From: an uncultured Lachnospiraceae bacterium
Lineage (GTDB): Bacteria; Bacillota; Clostridia; Lachnospirales; Lachnospiraceae
Assembly (NCBI GenBank): GCA_910586315.1
Contig: CAJUIP010000008.1
Coordinates: 1 to 64,000, forward strand
Length of the DNA stretch: 64,000 nt
Direction: 5' to 3'
The notes beneath the pieces were generated by a model. That model searched no databases, was not told where the DNA came from, and saw nothing but the letters and a program-made list of their open reading frames with translations. Positions within the stretch are counted from its first letter, which is position 1. Each line of letters starts with the position of its first letter. Shown here one piece after another: positions 53,411-62,438 of this stretch. The translations under genes and the position numbers were made by a program.

Positions 53411-54874
53411 ATGGATCAAGAAGCTTTGCATCATAAAGGAATTGATTTAGATAGAATAGACATCAATGTGGAACCACCCATGGAGGAACCGGCCAGACAA
53501 TACTATTTCATGGCAAAATGCCGGCAGTGGGTTCGTGCGTTTAAGCAGAAAAACGGACGCTGTCCGACAGCTTCGATCCAAACCTTCGGCTGCCAGATGA
53601 ATGCCAGGGACTCGGAAAAGCTCATGGGGATTTTAGAAAAGATCGGCTATGTGCGCGGAGAAGATGAGAGATCTGACTTTGTCCTTTACAATACCTGCAC
53701 GGTTCGGGAAAACGCTAATTTAAAGGTATACGGACGCCTGGGGCATTTAAACGGCCTCAAGCGGAAGAATCCCGATATGATGATTGCCCTCTGCGGCTGC
53801 ATGATGCAGGAGCCCCAGGTGGCGGAAAAAATAAAAAAGAGCTATGGACATGTGGACATTATCTTTGGTACCCACAATATTTTTAAACTGGCGGAGCTTA
53901 TTTATGACCGCCTGCAAAAAAAGAAGATGGTGGTGGATATCTGGGACGGAACCGATGCCATCGTGGAGGAGCTCCCCATCGAGCGGAAATATCCCTTTAA
54001 ATCCGGCGTTAATATTATGTTTGGCTGCAACAATTTCTGCAGCTACTGTATTGTCCCCTATGTGCGGGGGCGGGAGAGAAGCCGGAATCCGGAGGATATC
54101 ATAAAAGAAATCGAGGACCTTGTGAGGGACGGGGTTGTGGAAGTGATGCTTCTGGGCCAGAATGTGAATTCTTATGGAAAAACATTAGAGGATCCTGTTT
54201 CTTTCGCAAAGCTTTTGCAGCGGGTGGAAAACATTGACGGGCTGGAGCGGATCCGCTTTATGACGTCCCATCCGAAAGATTTGTCGGATGAATTAATTGC
54301 CGTTATGAAGGAATCAAAAAAAATATGCCGTCATCTGCACCTGCCTCTCCAGTCAGGAAGCAGCCGGATTTTAAAAGAGATGAACCGGAGGTACACAAAG
54401 GAACAGTATCTTCTTTTGGTGGATAAAATCCGTAAAGCAATTCCCGATATCTCCCTTACTACAGACATCATCGTGGGCTTTCCGGGAGAAACCGACGAGG
54501 ATTTTGAGGAGACTATGGATGTGGTAAGGAAGGTACGCTATGACAGCGCCTTTACTTTTATCTATTCCAGACGGACAGGCACCCCGGCCGCGGCCATGGA
54601 AAACCAGGTGCCGGATGATGTGGTGAAGGTACGGTTTGACAGGCTTTTGAAAGAGGTTCAGGAAATTGCCTCGGAAGTGGTAAAACGGGATGAAAAAACC
54701 GTACAGAAGGTGCTTGTGGAGGAGCCGGATACCCATGAACCGGGGTTTGTCACGGGCCGCCTTTCTAATAATACAGTGGTGCATTTTCCGGGAGACGCAT
54801 CCCTGGTGGGAAAAATCGTGGATGTTTCTCTGGATGAAGCAAAGGGCTTTTATTATATGGGAAGCCTGAAATAA
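53411..54874 (+). CDS. miaB: tRNA-2-methylthio-N6-dimethylallyladenosine synthase
   Basis: This is a 487-aa radical SAM methylthiotransferase acting on A37 of tRNAs after MiaA. The N-terminal UPF0004 domain begins at IQTFGCQMNARDSEKL (C61). The radical SAM motif is CNNFCSYC in GCNNFCSYCIVPYVRG. A TRAM domain lies at the end (VTGRLSNNTVVHFPG). The first 61 codons are the right end of the 788-bp unit, so this gene is probably a hybrid: imported 5' end, resident body. Its partner miaA lies 6.5 kb downstream. Confidence 0.97.
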   Translation: MDQEALHHKGIDLDRIDINVEPPMEEPARQYYFMAKCRQWVRAFKQKNGRCPTASIQTFGCQMNARDSEKLMGILEKIGYVRGEDERSDFVLYNTCTVRENANLKVYGRLGHLNGLKRKNPDMMIALCGCMMQEPQVAEKIKKSYGHVDIIFGTHNIFKLAELIYDRLQKKKMVVDIWDGTDAIVEELPIERKYPFKSGVNIMFGCNNFCSYCIVPYVRGRERSRNPEDIIKEIEDLVRDGVVEVMLLGQNVNSYGKTLEDPVSFAKLLQRVENIDGLERIRFMTSHPKDLSDELIAVMKESKKICRHLHLPLQSGSSRILKEMNRRYTKEQYLLLVDKIRKAIPDISLTTDIIVGFPGETDEDFEETMDVVRKVRYDSAFTFIYSRRTGTPAAAMENQVPDDVVKVRFDRLLKEVQEIASEVVKRDEKTVQKVLVEEPDTHEPGFVTGRLSNNTVVHFPGDASLVGKIVDVSLDEAKGFYYMGSLK

Positions 54875-54894
54875 ACAATAAGGAGCGTATGAAC

Positions 54895-56361
54895 ATGAAA
54901 CTGACATATAAGAAACTCACTGCGGTGACCGTATGCATGGCTTTTTCCCTGTGCCTGAGTTTCCATGCCCTGGCGGATCAGGGCGTGGGGCCCGGATATG
55001 AGTCGGAAGCCTCGGAGGAAGAATATGGATATCCCGGCGCGCCGGGGCAGTCGGAGGAAGATTCGAATGGTCAGGGGGAAGACTCTGGCGGTCAGGGGAA
55101 AGGAGAATCATATGCTTCCGGTGAGACGGCGGATTCTGAAGCTTCCGCTGAGGGGACTGGTACGGAAAACCAGGTGGTTTACCCTGAGGGAATGACACCC
55201 AATACATCTTTAAACGGCGGCAATGTGGATTTAACTCCGACCAATGAGGCGGCCATCTGGGACGCGGTGGAGGTAATGGGGCAGCAGGCAAATCTTCCGA
55301 CCCAGTTTACCTGGATTTCCGCAAAACTTAAGGATGGGTATCATGGAAAGCTTTCCTACCGTCCTTATGTAAACCATGGCGGATGGCTGAAATTCTATTC
55401 CGACGGCGAACCGGCAGGAGGAACCGAGGGCTCCACGTATGTGGAGGGGATCCAGATGCATCTGACAGGGGAGGTTTCTAAAACCTATGACCTTTACTAT
55501 GCGGTGACCACGGCAAACAGGGGACAGCTTGGGTTCGTGGCGGAAGGAACCATGACAGGAGCCATCAATGTGGGAGACTCCATTGTGGACCTCAAGGTGG
55601 TTTTGGTTCCTAAGGGAACCGGAGCCCCGGCCTCCACAAAGGATACATATTTTAACGAATTTTCCGGAAAAATCGGATTCAACGAGACGGCGGCTTACTG
55701 CATGAATGAGGACGGTACGCCGTATACGGGATGGGCCGACTGGGGAATGAGACGGTACTATTTTGAAAACGGATGTACCTTAAGCGGCTGGCATTATGTG
55801 GACGGACTTAAGTTTTTCTTCGAGGCGAACGGCGAGCTGCGCCAGGATGTGGAGGACTTAATCGGCGCCCAGGAGTCCTATATCATTAAGGTGAATAAAA
55901 CGTTGAACTGCCTGACGGTCTATGCTAAAGACGGGGAAAACGGATATACCATTCCGGTGAAGGCAATGCTTACCTCTGTGGGAGATGATACCCCCATCGG
56001 AACCTTTACCACACCAGAAAAATACCGCTGGAGACTGATGGTAAATGACACCTACACCCAGTATGCCACAAGAATCAAGGCGGGAGCCGGATTCCTGTTC
56101 CATTCCATCACCTATGAGACGGCCAACCCCAATACATTAAATACAAACGGGTATAACGGGCTTGGCGTTGTGCGTTCCGCGGGCTGTATTCGTTTAACAT
56201 GCGGCAATGCCAAGTGGATTTATGATAACTGCAAAATCGGAACTCAGGTGACCATTTACGAGGATCCCAATATTCCGTCCCCGTTTATGAAGCCATACGT
56301 GGTTCTGATTCCCAATGACCAGAGGTATGACCCGACGGACCCGAATGTGAAAGCAGAGTAA
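54895..56361 (+). CDS. Secreted L,D-transpeptidase (YkuD) with cell-wall-binding repeats
   Basis: This is a 488-aa protein. Signal peptide about 1-28 (ending SFHALA). A Glu/Ser/Gly-rich linker runs to about 95. A beta domain follows, then two wall-binding repeats (GTPYTGWADWGMRRYYFENG, LSGWHYVDGLKFFFEANG). The YkuD domain occupies the C-terminus with FHSITYE and the catalytic Cys in VRSAGCIRL. It should form 3-3 cross-links or attach proteins in peptidoglycan. ATG 54895 is preferred over 54889 because AAGGAG (54880-54885) is 9 nt from it, against only 3. Confidence 0.93.
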   Translation: MKLTYKKLTAVTVCMAFSLCLSFHALADQGVGPGYESEASEEEYGYPGAPGQSEEDSNGQGEDSGGQGKGESYASGETADSEASAEGTGTENQVVYPEGMTPNTSLNGGNVDLTPTNEAAIWDAVEVMGQQANLPTQFTWISAKLKDGYHGKLSYRPYVNHGGWLKFYSDGEPAGGTEGSTYVEGIQMHLTGEVSKTYDLYYAVTTANRGQLGFVAEGTMTGAINVGDSIVDLKVVLVPKGTGAPASTKDTYFNEFSGKIGFNETAAYCMNEDGTPYTGWADWGMRRYYFENGCTLSGWHYVDGLKFFFEANGELRQDVEDLIGAQESYIIKVNKTLNCLTVYAKDGENGYTIPVKAMLTSVGDDTPIGTFTTPEKYRWRLMVNDTYTQYATRIKAGAGFLFHSITYETANPNTLNTNGYNGLGVVRSAGCIRLTCGNAKWIYDNCKIGTQVTIYEDPNIPSPFMKPYVVLIPNDQRYDPTDPNVKAE

Positions 56362-56375
56362 AGAGAGGGAGACAC

Positions 56376-59027
56376 GTGGCACAATTATCACCAATGATGA
56401 CGCATTACCTGGAAACGAAGAAACAGTATCCGGACTGCATCCTGTTTTATCGTCTTGGAGATTTTTATGAGATGTTTTTTGAGGATGCCGAAACCGTATC
56501 CAGGGAGTTAGAAATTACACTGACAGGAAAAGACTGTGGACTTGAGGAACGCGCACCTATGTGTGGCGTTCCTTATCACGCGGTGGAGGGGTATTTAAAC
56601 CGCCTTGTCCAGAAGGGATATAAGGTGGCCATTGCAGAACAGATGGAGGACCCCAAACTTGCCAGGGGCCTTGTAAAGCGCGAGGTCATCCGGGTCGTGA
56701 CGCCCGGAACCATTTTAAGCGCCCAGGCGCTTGATGAGACAAAGAACAACTACCTGATGGCGGTTGTCTATATGGGGAATAACTACGGGATAGCGACGGT
56801 TGATATAACGACCGGCGATTTTTTTGTTACGGAGGTATCCTCTGAACGGGCATTTCTGGATGAGGTCAATAAGTTTTCTCCATCGGAGTTAATCTGCAAT
56901 GAGCCGCTCTATATGTCGGGTCTCGATATGGATGATTTAAGAAACCGCTATCATATGGCTGTTTCCGCCCTGGAAAACCGCTTTTTTTCCGATGATGCCT
57001 GCCGCAGGATTTTAAAAGAGCACTTTAAAGTTATGAGCCTTGCGGGGCTTGGGCTTGATGAGTATGAAAACGGCATGATTGCCGCAGGGTGCGCTCTTCA
57101 GTATCTTTATGAGACCCAGAAAAATGAGCTGCCTCAATTAAATAAGCTGACGCCCTATACCACGGGACAGTATATGGTCATTGACACTTCCACCAGGAGA
57201 AATCTGGAGTTAGTGGAAACTTTAAGGGAAAAGCAAAAGAGAGGTTCCCTTTTGTGGGTGCTGGATAAGACAAAGACGGCCATGGGAGCCAGAATGCTAA
57301 GGACATTCATCGAGCAGCCATTAATTTCCAAAAAGGAAATGGAGAGGCGCCAGGCGGCCATCGAGGAGCTCAATATGAACTTTATTTCCCGTGAGGAAAT
57401 CCGGGAATATCTGAACGCCATTTATGACCTGGAGCGGCTTCTGGGCCGGATTTCCTATAAAACGGCAAATCCCAGGGATCTTCTGGCTTTTAAAAATTCC
57501 CTGACCATGGTTCCGCACATAAAGCAGCTTTTAAATGAGTTTTCCTGTGATCTCTTAAAGAAAATCAATGAGGACATGGACACACTTTCCGACCTTTGCG
57601 GGCTCATTGACCGGGCCATTGTGGAGGAGCCGCCCATTACGGTCCGGGAGGGAAATATCATTAAAGACGGATACAGCGCGGAGGCTGATCAATACAGAAA
57701 GGCCAAGACAGAAGGGAAAAGCTGGCTTGCCGAACTGGAGGCAAAAGAAAAGGAAAAAACGGGAATCAAGAATTTGAAAATTAAGTTCAACAAGGTGTTT
57801 GGATATTATTTTGAGGTAACAAACGCCTTTAAGGACTTTGTTCCTGATTACTTTATCCGGAAACAGACGTTAACCAATGCGGAGCGGTACACGACCGGGC
57901 GGTTAAAGGAGCTGGAGGACATCATTATGGGGGCGGAGGACCGTCTGTATTCCCTGGAATATGAGTTGTTCTGTCAGGTCCGCGATGCGATTGCGAAAGA
58001 GGTGGAGCGAATCCAGAGCACAGCCAAAGCCATCGCGGGCATCGACGTATTTACCTCCCTGTCCGCAGTCGCCATGCAAAACAACTATGTGAAGCCCCAA
58101 ATCAATGAAAAGGGAATCATTAACATTAAGGGCGGCAGACATCCTGTGGTGGAGAAAATGATCCGGGATGACCTTTTTGTAGCCAATGACACTTATCTGG
58201 ACAATGGAAAAAACAGAATTTCCGTGATTACAGGCCCCAATATGGCCGGTAAGTCCACCTACATGAGGCAGACGGCACTGATTGTTCTGATGGCCCAAAT
58301 TGGCAGCTTTGTTCCTGCCGACGAGGCCAATATCGGCATTTGTGACAGAATCTTCACCCGCGTGGGCGCCTCCGATGATCTGGCTTCCGGCCAGAGTACT
58401 TTCATGGTGGAAATGACGGAGGTAGCCAATATTTTAAGAAATGCAACGAGGAATAGTCTGCTGATTCTCGATGAAATCGGGCGGGGAACGAGCACCTTTG
58501 ACGGACTTTCCATTGCCTGGGCTGTCATTGAACATATTAGCAGCCCAAAGCTTTTGGGAGCCAAAACGCTTTTTGCCACCCATTACCATGAACTGACGGA
58601 GCTTGAGGGCACCATAAGCGGCGTTAACAATTACTGCATCGCGGTGAAGGAGCAGGGAGATGACATTGTATTCTTAAGAAAAATTGTAAAGGGCGGCGCT
58701 GACAAAAGCTACGGGATCCAGGTTGCAAAGCTGGCCGGGGTTCCGGATTCGGTGATTTGCCGGGCGAAGGAGTTAGTGGAGGAGCTTTCAAGCGCCGACA
58801 TCACATCTCATGCAAAAGAGATTGCCAGGCTTTCCGCAGGCACAATTCCCCATAAAGCCATCGCCAGGCCGGATGAGGTGGACTTAAACCAGCTTACAAT
58901 TTTTGATACAGTAAAGGATGATGACATCATTAAGGAGTTAGGAGAGCTGGAGCTTTCCAACATGACTCCGATTGACGCCTTAAATACCTTATACAAACTC
59001 CAGACAAAGCTTAAAAACCGCTGGTAG
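56376..59027 (+). CDS. mutS: DNA mismatch repair protein MutS
   Basis: This is an 883-aa mismatch-recognition ATPase. The N-terminus has the mismatch motif RLGDFYEMFFEDA (Phe-x-Glu). Walker A is GPNMAGKSTYMRQ, with LILDEIGRGTSTFDGLSIAWA and ATHYHELTELE following. GTG start at 56376 after GAGAGGGAG. Complete. It is followed by mutL and miaA, a common order. Confidence 0.98.
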   Translation: MAQLSPMMTHYLETKKQYPDCILFYRLGDFYEMFFEDAETVSRELEITLTGKDCGLEERAPMCGVPYHAVEGYLNRLVQKGYKVAIAEQMEDPKLARGLVKREVIRVVTPGTILSAQALDETKNNYLMAVVYMGNNYGIATVDITTGDFFVTEVSSERAFLDEVNKFSPSELICNEPLYMSGLDMDDLRNRYHMAVSALENRFFSDDACRRILKEHFKVMSLAGLGLDEYENGMIAAGCALQYLYETQKNELPQLNKLTPYTTGQYMVIDTSTRRNLELVETLREKQKRGSLLWVLDKTKTAMGARMLRTFIEQPLISKKEMERRQAAIEELNMNFISREEIREYLNAIYDLERLLGRISYKTANPRDLLAFKNSLTMVPHIKQLLNEFSCDLLKKINEDMDTLSDLCGLIDRAIVEEPPITVREGNIIKDGYSAEADQYRKAKTEGKSWLAELEAKEKEKTGIKNLKIKFNKVFGYYFEVTNAFKDFVPDYFIRKQTLTNAERYTTGRLKELEDIIMGAEDRLYSLEYELFCQVRDAIAKEVERIQSTAKAIAGIDVFTSLSAVAMQNNYVKPQINEKGIINIKGGRHPVVEKMIRDDLFVANDTYLDNGKNRISVITGPNMAGKSTYMRQTALIVLMAQIGSFVPADEANIGICDRIFTRVGASDDLASGQSTFMVEMTEVANILRNATRNSLLILDEIGRGTSTFDGLSIAWAVIEHISSPKLLGAKTLFATHYHELTELEGTISGVNNYCIAVKEQGDDIVFLRKIVKGGADKSYGIQVAKLAGVPDSVICRAKELVEELSSADITSHAKEIARLSAGTIPHKAIARPDEVDLNQLTIFDTVKDDDIIKELGELELSNMTPIDALNTLYKLQTKLKNRW

Positions 59028-59082
59028 ACAAAAGGTATTTCGTGCATGAAAGTGCATACTTTTTATGGATAAAGGAGAGTTT

Positions 59083-61332
59083 ATGGCCATACAGGTACTG
59101 GATCAGAATACAATCAATCAGATTGCCGCGGGCGAGGTGGTAGAACGTCCTGCTTCTGTGGTGAAGGAGTTAATGGAGAATGCCATTGATGCAGGAGCAA
59201 CAGCAGTTACCGTGGAGATTAAGGAAGGCGGGATCGAGTTTATCCGGATCACGGACAATGGCTGCGGGATCTCAAGGGAAGAGATTCCTCTTGCCTTTTT
59301 GAGGCATTCCACCAGCAAAATCCGTTCTGCAGAGGATTTAATTACCGTGTCCTCTCTGGGCTTTCGCGGGGAAGCGTTATCCAGCATTGCGGCCGTATCC
59401 CAGGTAGAGCTGATCACAAAAACGGCTTCCAGCCTTACCGGATCCCGGTATCAGGTGGAAGGTGGAACAGAGAAGGGGCTTGAGGAGGTGGGAGCCCCCG
59501 ACGGAACCACTTTCATTTCCAGAAATCTTTTTTTTAACACTCCTGCCAGAAGGAAATTCTTAAAGACTGCAGCCACGGAAGGGGCCCATGTGGCGGATCT
59601 TGTGGAAAAGATTGCCCTTTCTCATCCGGAAATTTCCATCCGGCTCATTGTGAACAACCAGAATAAGCTGCATACATCGGGAAACCATAATCTGAAAGAT
59701 ATTATTTATACCATATATGGCAGGGAAATTGCGGCGAATCTGATTCCTGTCCATGCAGAAAATGAGATGGCACGGGTGGAGGGCTTTCTCGGAAAGCCTG
59801 TGATTGCCAGAGGAAACAGAAACTTTGAAAATTATTTCATCAATGGAAGATATATTAAGAGCGGGCTGATTTCAAAGGCTATCGAGGATGGATATAAAAG
59901 CTATATGATGCAGCACAAATATCCCTTTACGATGCTGCATTTTACGGTGGAACCAGAGTACATAGACGTGAATGTGCATCCTTCCAAAATGGAGCTGCGC
60001 TTTAAGGATGGGGAGATGATGTACCGGATGGTATGTCAGGCGGTTTCCGGAGCTCTTTCCGGAAGGGAGCTGATACCCGAGGTTTCTCTTACAGAGGCAG
60101 ACCCGGAGGGCCAGGGAGGTCTGAAAGGGCTTGAGAAGAAAGCATGGAGGCCGACGGCGGATACGAGGAGACCGGAGCAAAAGCCAGAACCTTTTGAAAA
60201 AAAGCGGCTGGCCGCCATGGGGGTCCGGGAGGGGAGAGAGCCCTATGGGGAGGAGAGGACTCCCCGCGGGCAGGAGCACGAGCAGACAAGGAACGGCGTT
60301 TATGGGGCAGGAGAGTCAAAGTGTGAAACGTCAGGCTCGGAATCCGCAAACCTGGAGGTATCAAAGCAGGAAGTTTCAAACCTTGAAATATCAAATTTAA
60401 CGATACCAAATTTTGGGATATCAAATCTGAAAACACCAAGAGAAAAAGTATCAAATCCGAAAAATCAAAATCAAACAGTATCAAATCAGAAAATGACAGA
60501 GCAGGAAGTACCAAAATTAGAAATATCAAAAGAAGAAAAACCGGGGCAAAAAATGTCAGAATCTGATGTATTAAAACAAAGGCCACAGGAACAAAATGCT
60601 CCGGAGACAGATGCTGTAAAACATGGATTCTTGGAGCGGGAAGTATTCGGACGGGAAGTATTAAACCTGAAAGCAACAGAACAAGAAGTATCAGAACAAG
60701 AAGTGCCCAAACAGCTGGAAATGTTTGACGGGCGTCTTTTGTCAGAAAAGGCCAGATATCGCCATCGTCTTATCGGCCAGGTATTTGACACATACTGGCT
60801 GGTGGAATATAATGAAAACCTGTATATCATTGACCAGCACGCTGCCCATGAAAAGATTTTGTTTGAGCGTACCTTCGCCTCCTTAAAGTCCAGAGAATAC
60901 ACTTCCCAGCTCATCAGCCCTCCCATCATTTTGACGCTGTCCATGCAGGAGGAGGAGCTGTTAAAACGCCATATGGATGTATTTACGCAGGCGGGGTTTG
61001 AAATCGAACACTTCGGCGGAAGCGAGTATGCAGTAAGAGCCGTGCCGGACAATTTGTTTTCGCTGGCTAAAAAGGAGCTGCTTCTGGAAATGCTAGATAG
61101 CCTTACAGAGGATGGAGCGGGAGGCGGTTCGGAATTGGTGTACAACAGAATTGCCGCTATGTCATGTAAGGCGGCCGTAAAGGGTAATAACCGCCTTTCA
61201 GACCGGGAGGCCAACGAACTCATTGACCAGCTTCTGGGGCTGGAAAATCCATATACCTGCCCCCATGGAAGGCCGACGATCGTGTCCATCAGCAAATATG
61301 AGATGGAAAAGAGATTTAAGAGGATTGTATGA
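59083..61332 (+). CDS. mutL: DNA mismatch repair protein MutL with repeat-expanded linker
   Basis: This is a 749-aa protein. The GHKL ATPase domain (1-335) has AAGEVVERPASVVKELMENAIDAGA, DNGCGI and SLGFRGEAL in its usual places. The C-terminal dimerisation/endonuclease domain (about 560-749) has DQHAAHEKILFE (the metal-binding DQHA(x)2E(x)4E type) and ends CPHGRPTIVS. Between them, residues 426-545 are 24 five-residue units encoded by a 15-bp satellite, making the protein longer than usual. ATG 59083 with AAAGGAGAG upstream is preferred to 59065. Confidence 0.97.
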   Translation: MAIQVLDQNTINQIAAGEVVERPASVVKELMENAIDAGATAVTVEIKEGGIEFIRITDNGCGISREEIPLAFLRHSTSKIRSAEDLITVSSLGFRGEALSSIAAVSQVELITKTASSLTGSRYQVEGGTEKGLEEVGAPDGTTFISRNLFFNTPARRKFLKTAATEGAHVADLVEKIALSHPEISIRLIVNNQNKLHTSGNHNLKDIIYTIYGREIAANLIPVHAENEMARVEGFLGKPVIARGNRNFENYFINGRYIKSGLISKAIEDGYKSYMMQHKYPFTMLHFTVEPEYIDVNVHPSKMELRFKDGEMMYRMVCQAVSGALSGRELIPEVSLTEADPEGQGGLKGLEKKAWRPTADTRRPEQKPEPFEKKRLAAMGVREGREPYGEERTPRGQEHEQTRNGVYGAGESKCETSGSESANLEVSKQEVSNLEISNLTIPNFGISNLKTPREKVSNPKNQNQTVSNQKMTEQEVPKLEISKEEKPGQKMSESDVLKQRPQEQNAPETDAVKHGFLEREVFGREVLNLKATEQEVSEQEVPKQLEMFDGRLLSEKARYRHRLIGQVFDTYWLVEYNENLYIIDQHAAHEKILFERTFASLKSREYTSQLISPPIILTLSMQEEELLKRHMDVFTQAGFEIEHFGGSEYAVRAVPDNLFSLAKKELLLEMLDSLTEDGAGGGSELVYNRIAAMSCKAAVKGNNRLSDREANELIDQLLGLENPYTCPHGRPTIVSISKYEMEKRFKRIV
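60358..60717 (+). repeat. 15-bp degenerate coding satellite in the mutL linker (24 units)
   Basis: Units of the type GTATCAAATCAGAAA or GTATCAGAACAAGAA keep strict 15-bp phase from 60358 to 60717. They encode five-residue units such as VSNQK, VSEQE and ISNLK. They differ more from each other than those of the 44877-45071 array, so this array is older or under less recent exchange. Confidence 0.85.
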
Positions 61333-62285
61333 TGAAACAGCCTTTGATTATTCTGACAGGCCCCACGGCATCAGGAAAGACAGCTCTTTCTGTGATGTTA
61401 GCAAAGCGGATTGGCGGTGAAATCATAAGCGCCGATTCCATGCAGGTGTACCGCCAAATGGATGTGGGTTCTGCGAAGGTGACAAAAGAGGAGATGGGAG
61501 GAATTCCCCATCATTTGATTGATGTTCTGGAGCCGAAGGATGCTTTTAATGTGGTAATCTTCAAGGAGATGGCCGAAAAAGCCATAGAACAGATATACCG
61601 GAATGGCCATATTCCCATTGTGGCCGGAGGTACGGGCTTTTATATCCAGGCGCTGCTTTATGATGTGGATTTTACGGAAAATGACGGGGACATGCATTAC
61701 CGCCGCAGCCTGGAAATGCTGGCAAGGGAGCAGGGGCCCGGTGTTCTCCATGAGATGCTTAAAAATGTGGATCCGCCTTCGGCCGAAGCCATTCATGAAA
61801 ATAATATAAAGCGGGTAATCCGCGCCCTGGAGTTTTATGAAAAGACAGGGAAGCGAATTTCCGAGCACAACGAAGCAGAGAGGAAAAAAGAATCTCCCTA
61901 TGAGTTTGCATATTATGTATTAACCATGGACCGGGCGCGTTTATATGAGCGTATTGATGCCAGGGCGGATAAGATGCTTTCTGACGGACTGGAAGAGGAA
62001 GTAAAAAAGCTGAAGGCTATGGGCTGTACAAGGGATATGGTGTCCATGCAGGGCCTTGGTTATAAGGAGATGCTGGACTGTTTAAATGGAAACATAAGTC
62101 TGGAAGAGGCCGTTTATATTTTAAAGCGCGATACCAGACATTTCGCCAAACGGCAGCTTACCTGGTTTAAAAGGGAGCGGGATGTGACCTGGATTGACCA
62201 GGAGGAATTTTCCTGTGACAGGGAACGAATCCTTGCGTGGATGCTTGGGGATCTGAAAAGGCGGGGGATTTTGAAGGAATCATGA
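61329..62285 (+). CDS. miaA: tRNA dimethylallyltransferase
   Basis: This is a 318-aa enzyme adding a dimethylallyl group to A37 of tRNA, producing the MiaB substrate. The P-loop is LTGPTASGKTALS, with DSMQVYRQMDVGSAK, GGTGFYIQALL and the later DTRHFAKRQLTWFKRE. The start overlaps the mutL stop (ATGATG at 61329). Complete. Confidence 0.98.
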   Translation: MMKQPLIILTGPTASGKTALSVMLAKRIGGEIISADSMQVYRQMDVGSAKVTKEEMGGIPHHLIDVLEPKDAFNVVIFKEMAEKAIEQIYRNGHIPIVAGGTGFYIQALLYDVDFTENDGDMHYRRSLEMLAREQGPGVLHEMLKNVDPPSAEAIHENNIKRVIRALEFYEKTGKRISEHNEAERKKESPYEFAYYVLTMDRARLYERIDARADKMLSDGLEEEVKKLKAMGCTRDMVSMQGLGYKEMLDCLNGNISLEEAVYILKRDTRHFAKRQLTWFKRERDVTWIDQEEFSCDRERILAWMLGDLKRRGILKES

Positions 62286-62438
62286 TAGGGACAGCGTTTT
62301 TGGAAATAATAAGCAGGAAGAACAGCATGAATTTGCAGCGATATCAGAATGACTGTTTTCAGGTGTCTTTGGAGGCTGTGGGATATCGTTTAAGCGAATG
62401 AAACATGGTTTGGCACCAGTGGCAGAGGAGGACGCATT

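Larger units (their letters stand above)
52015..53592 (+). repeat. Tandem duplication of a 788-bp toxin-antitoxin/miaB-5' unit
   Basis: Sequence from 52015 to 52804 recurs at 52803-53592 with offset 788 and appears identical by eye. Each unit begins TGTCCGAACGTGTGAG, carries a RelE-type toxin gene, a second small gene, a hairpin, a leader and the first 61 codons of miaB, and ends in ACCTTCGGCTG. The right end of the second unit joins the body of intact miaB at the codon for C61. Confidence 0.9.

Noticed and set aside
62286..62438. 24-codon frame (MNLQRYQND...) between miaA and the AAA ATPase
   Set aside because: Very short, with a weak ribosome binding site and no recognisable feature.
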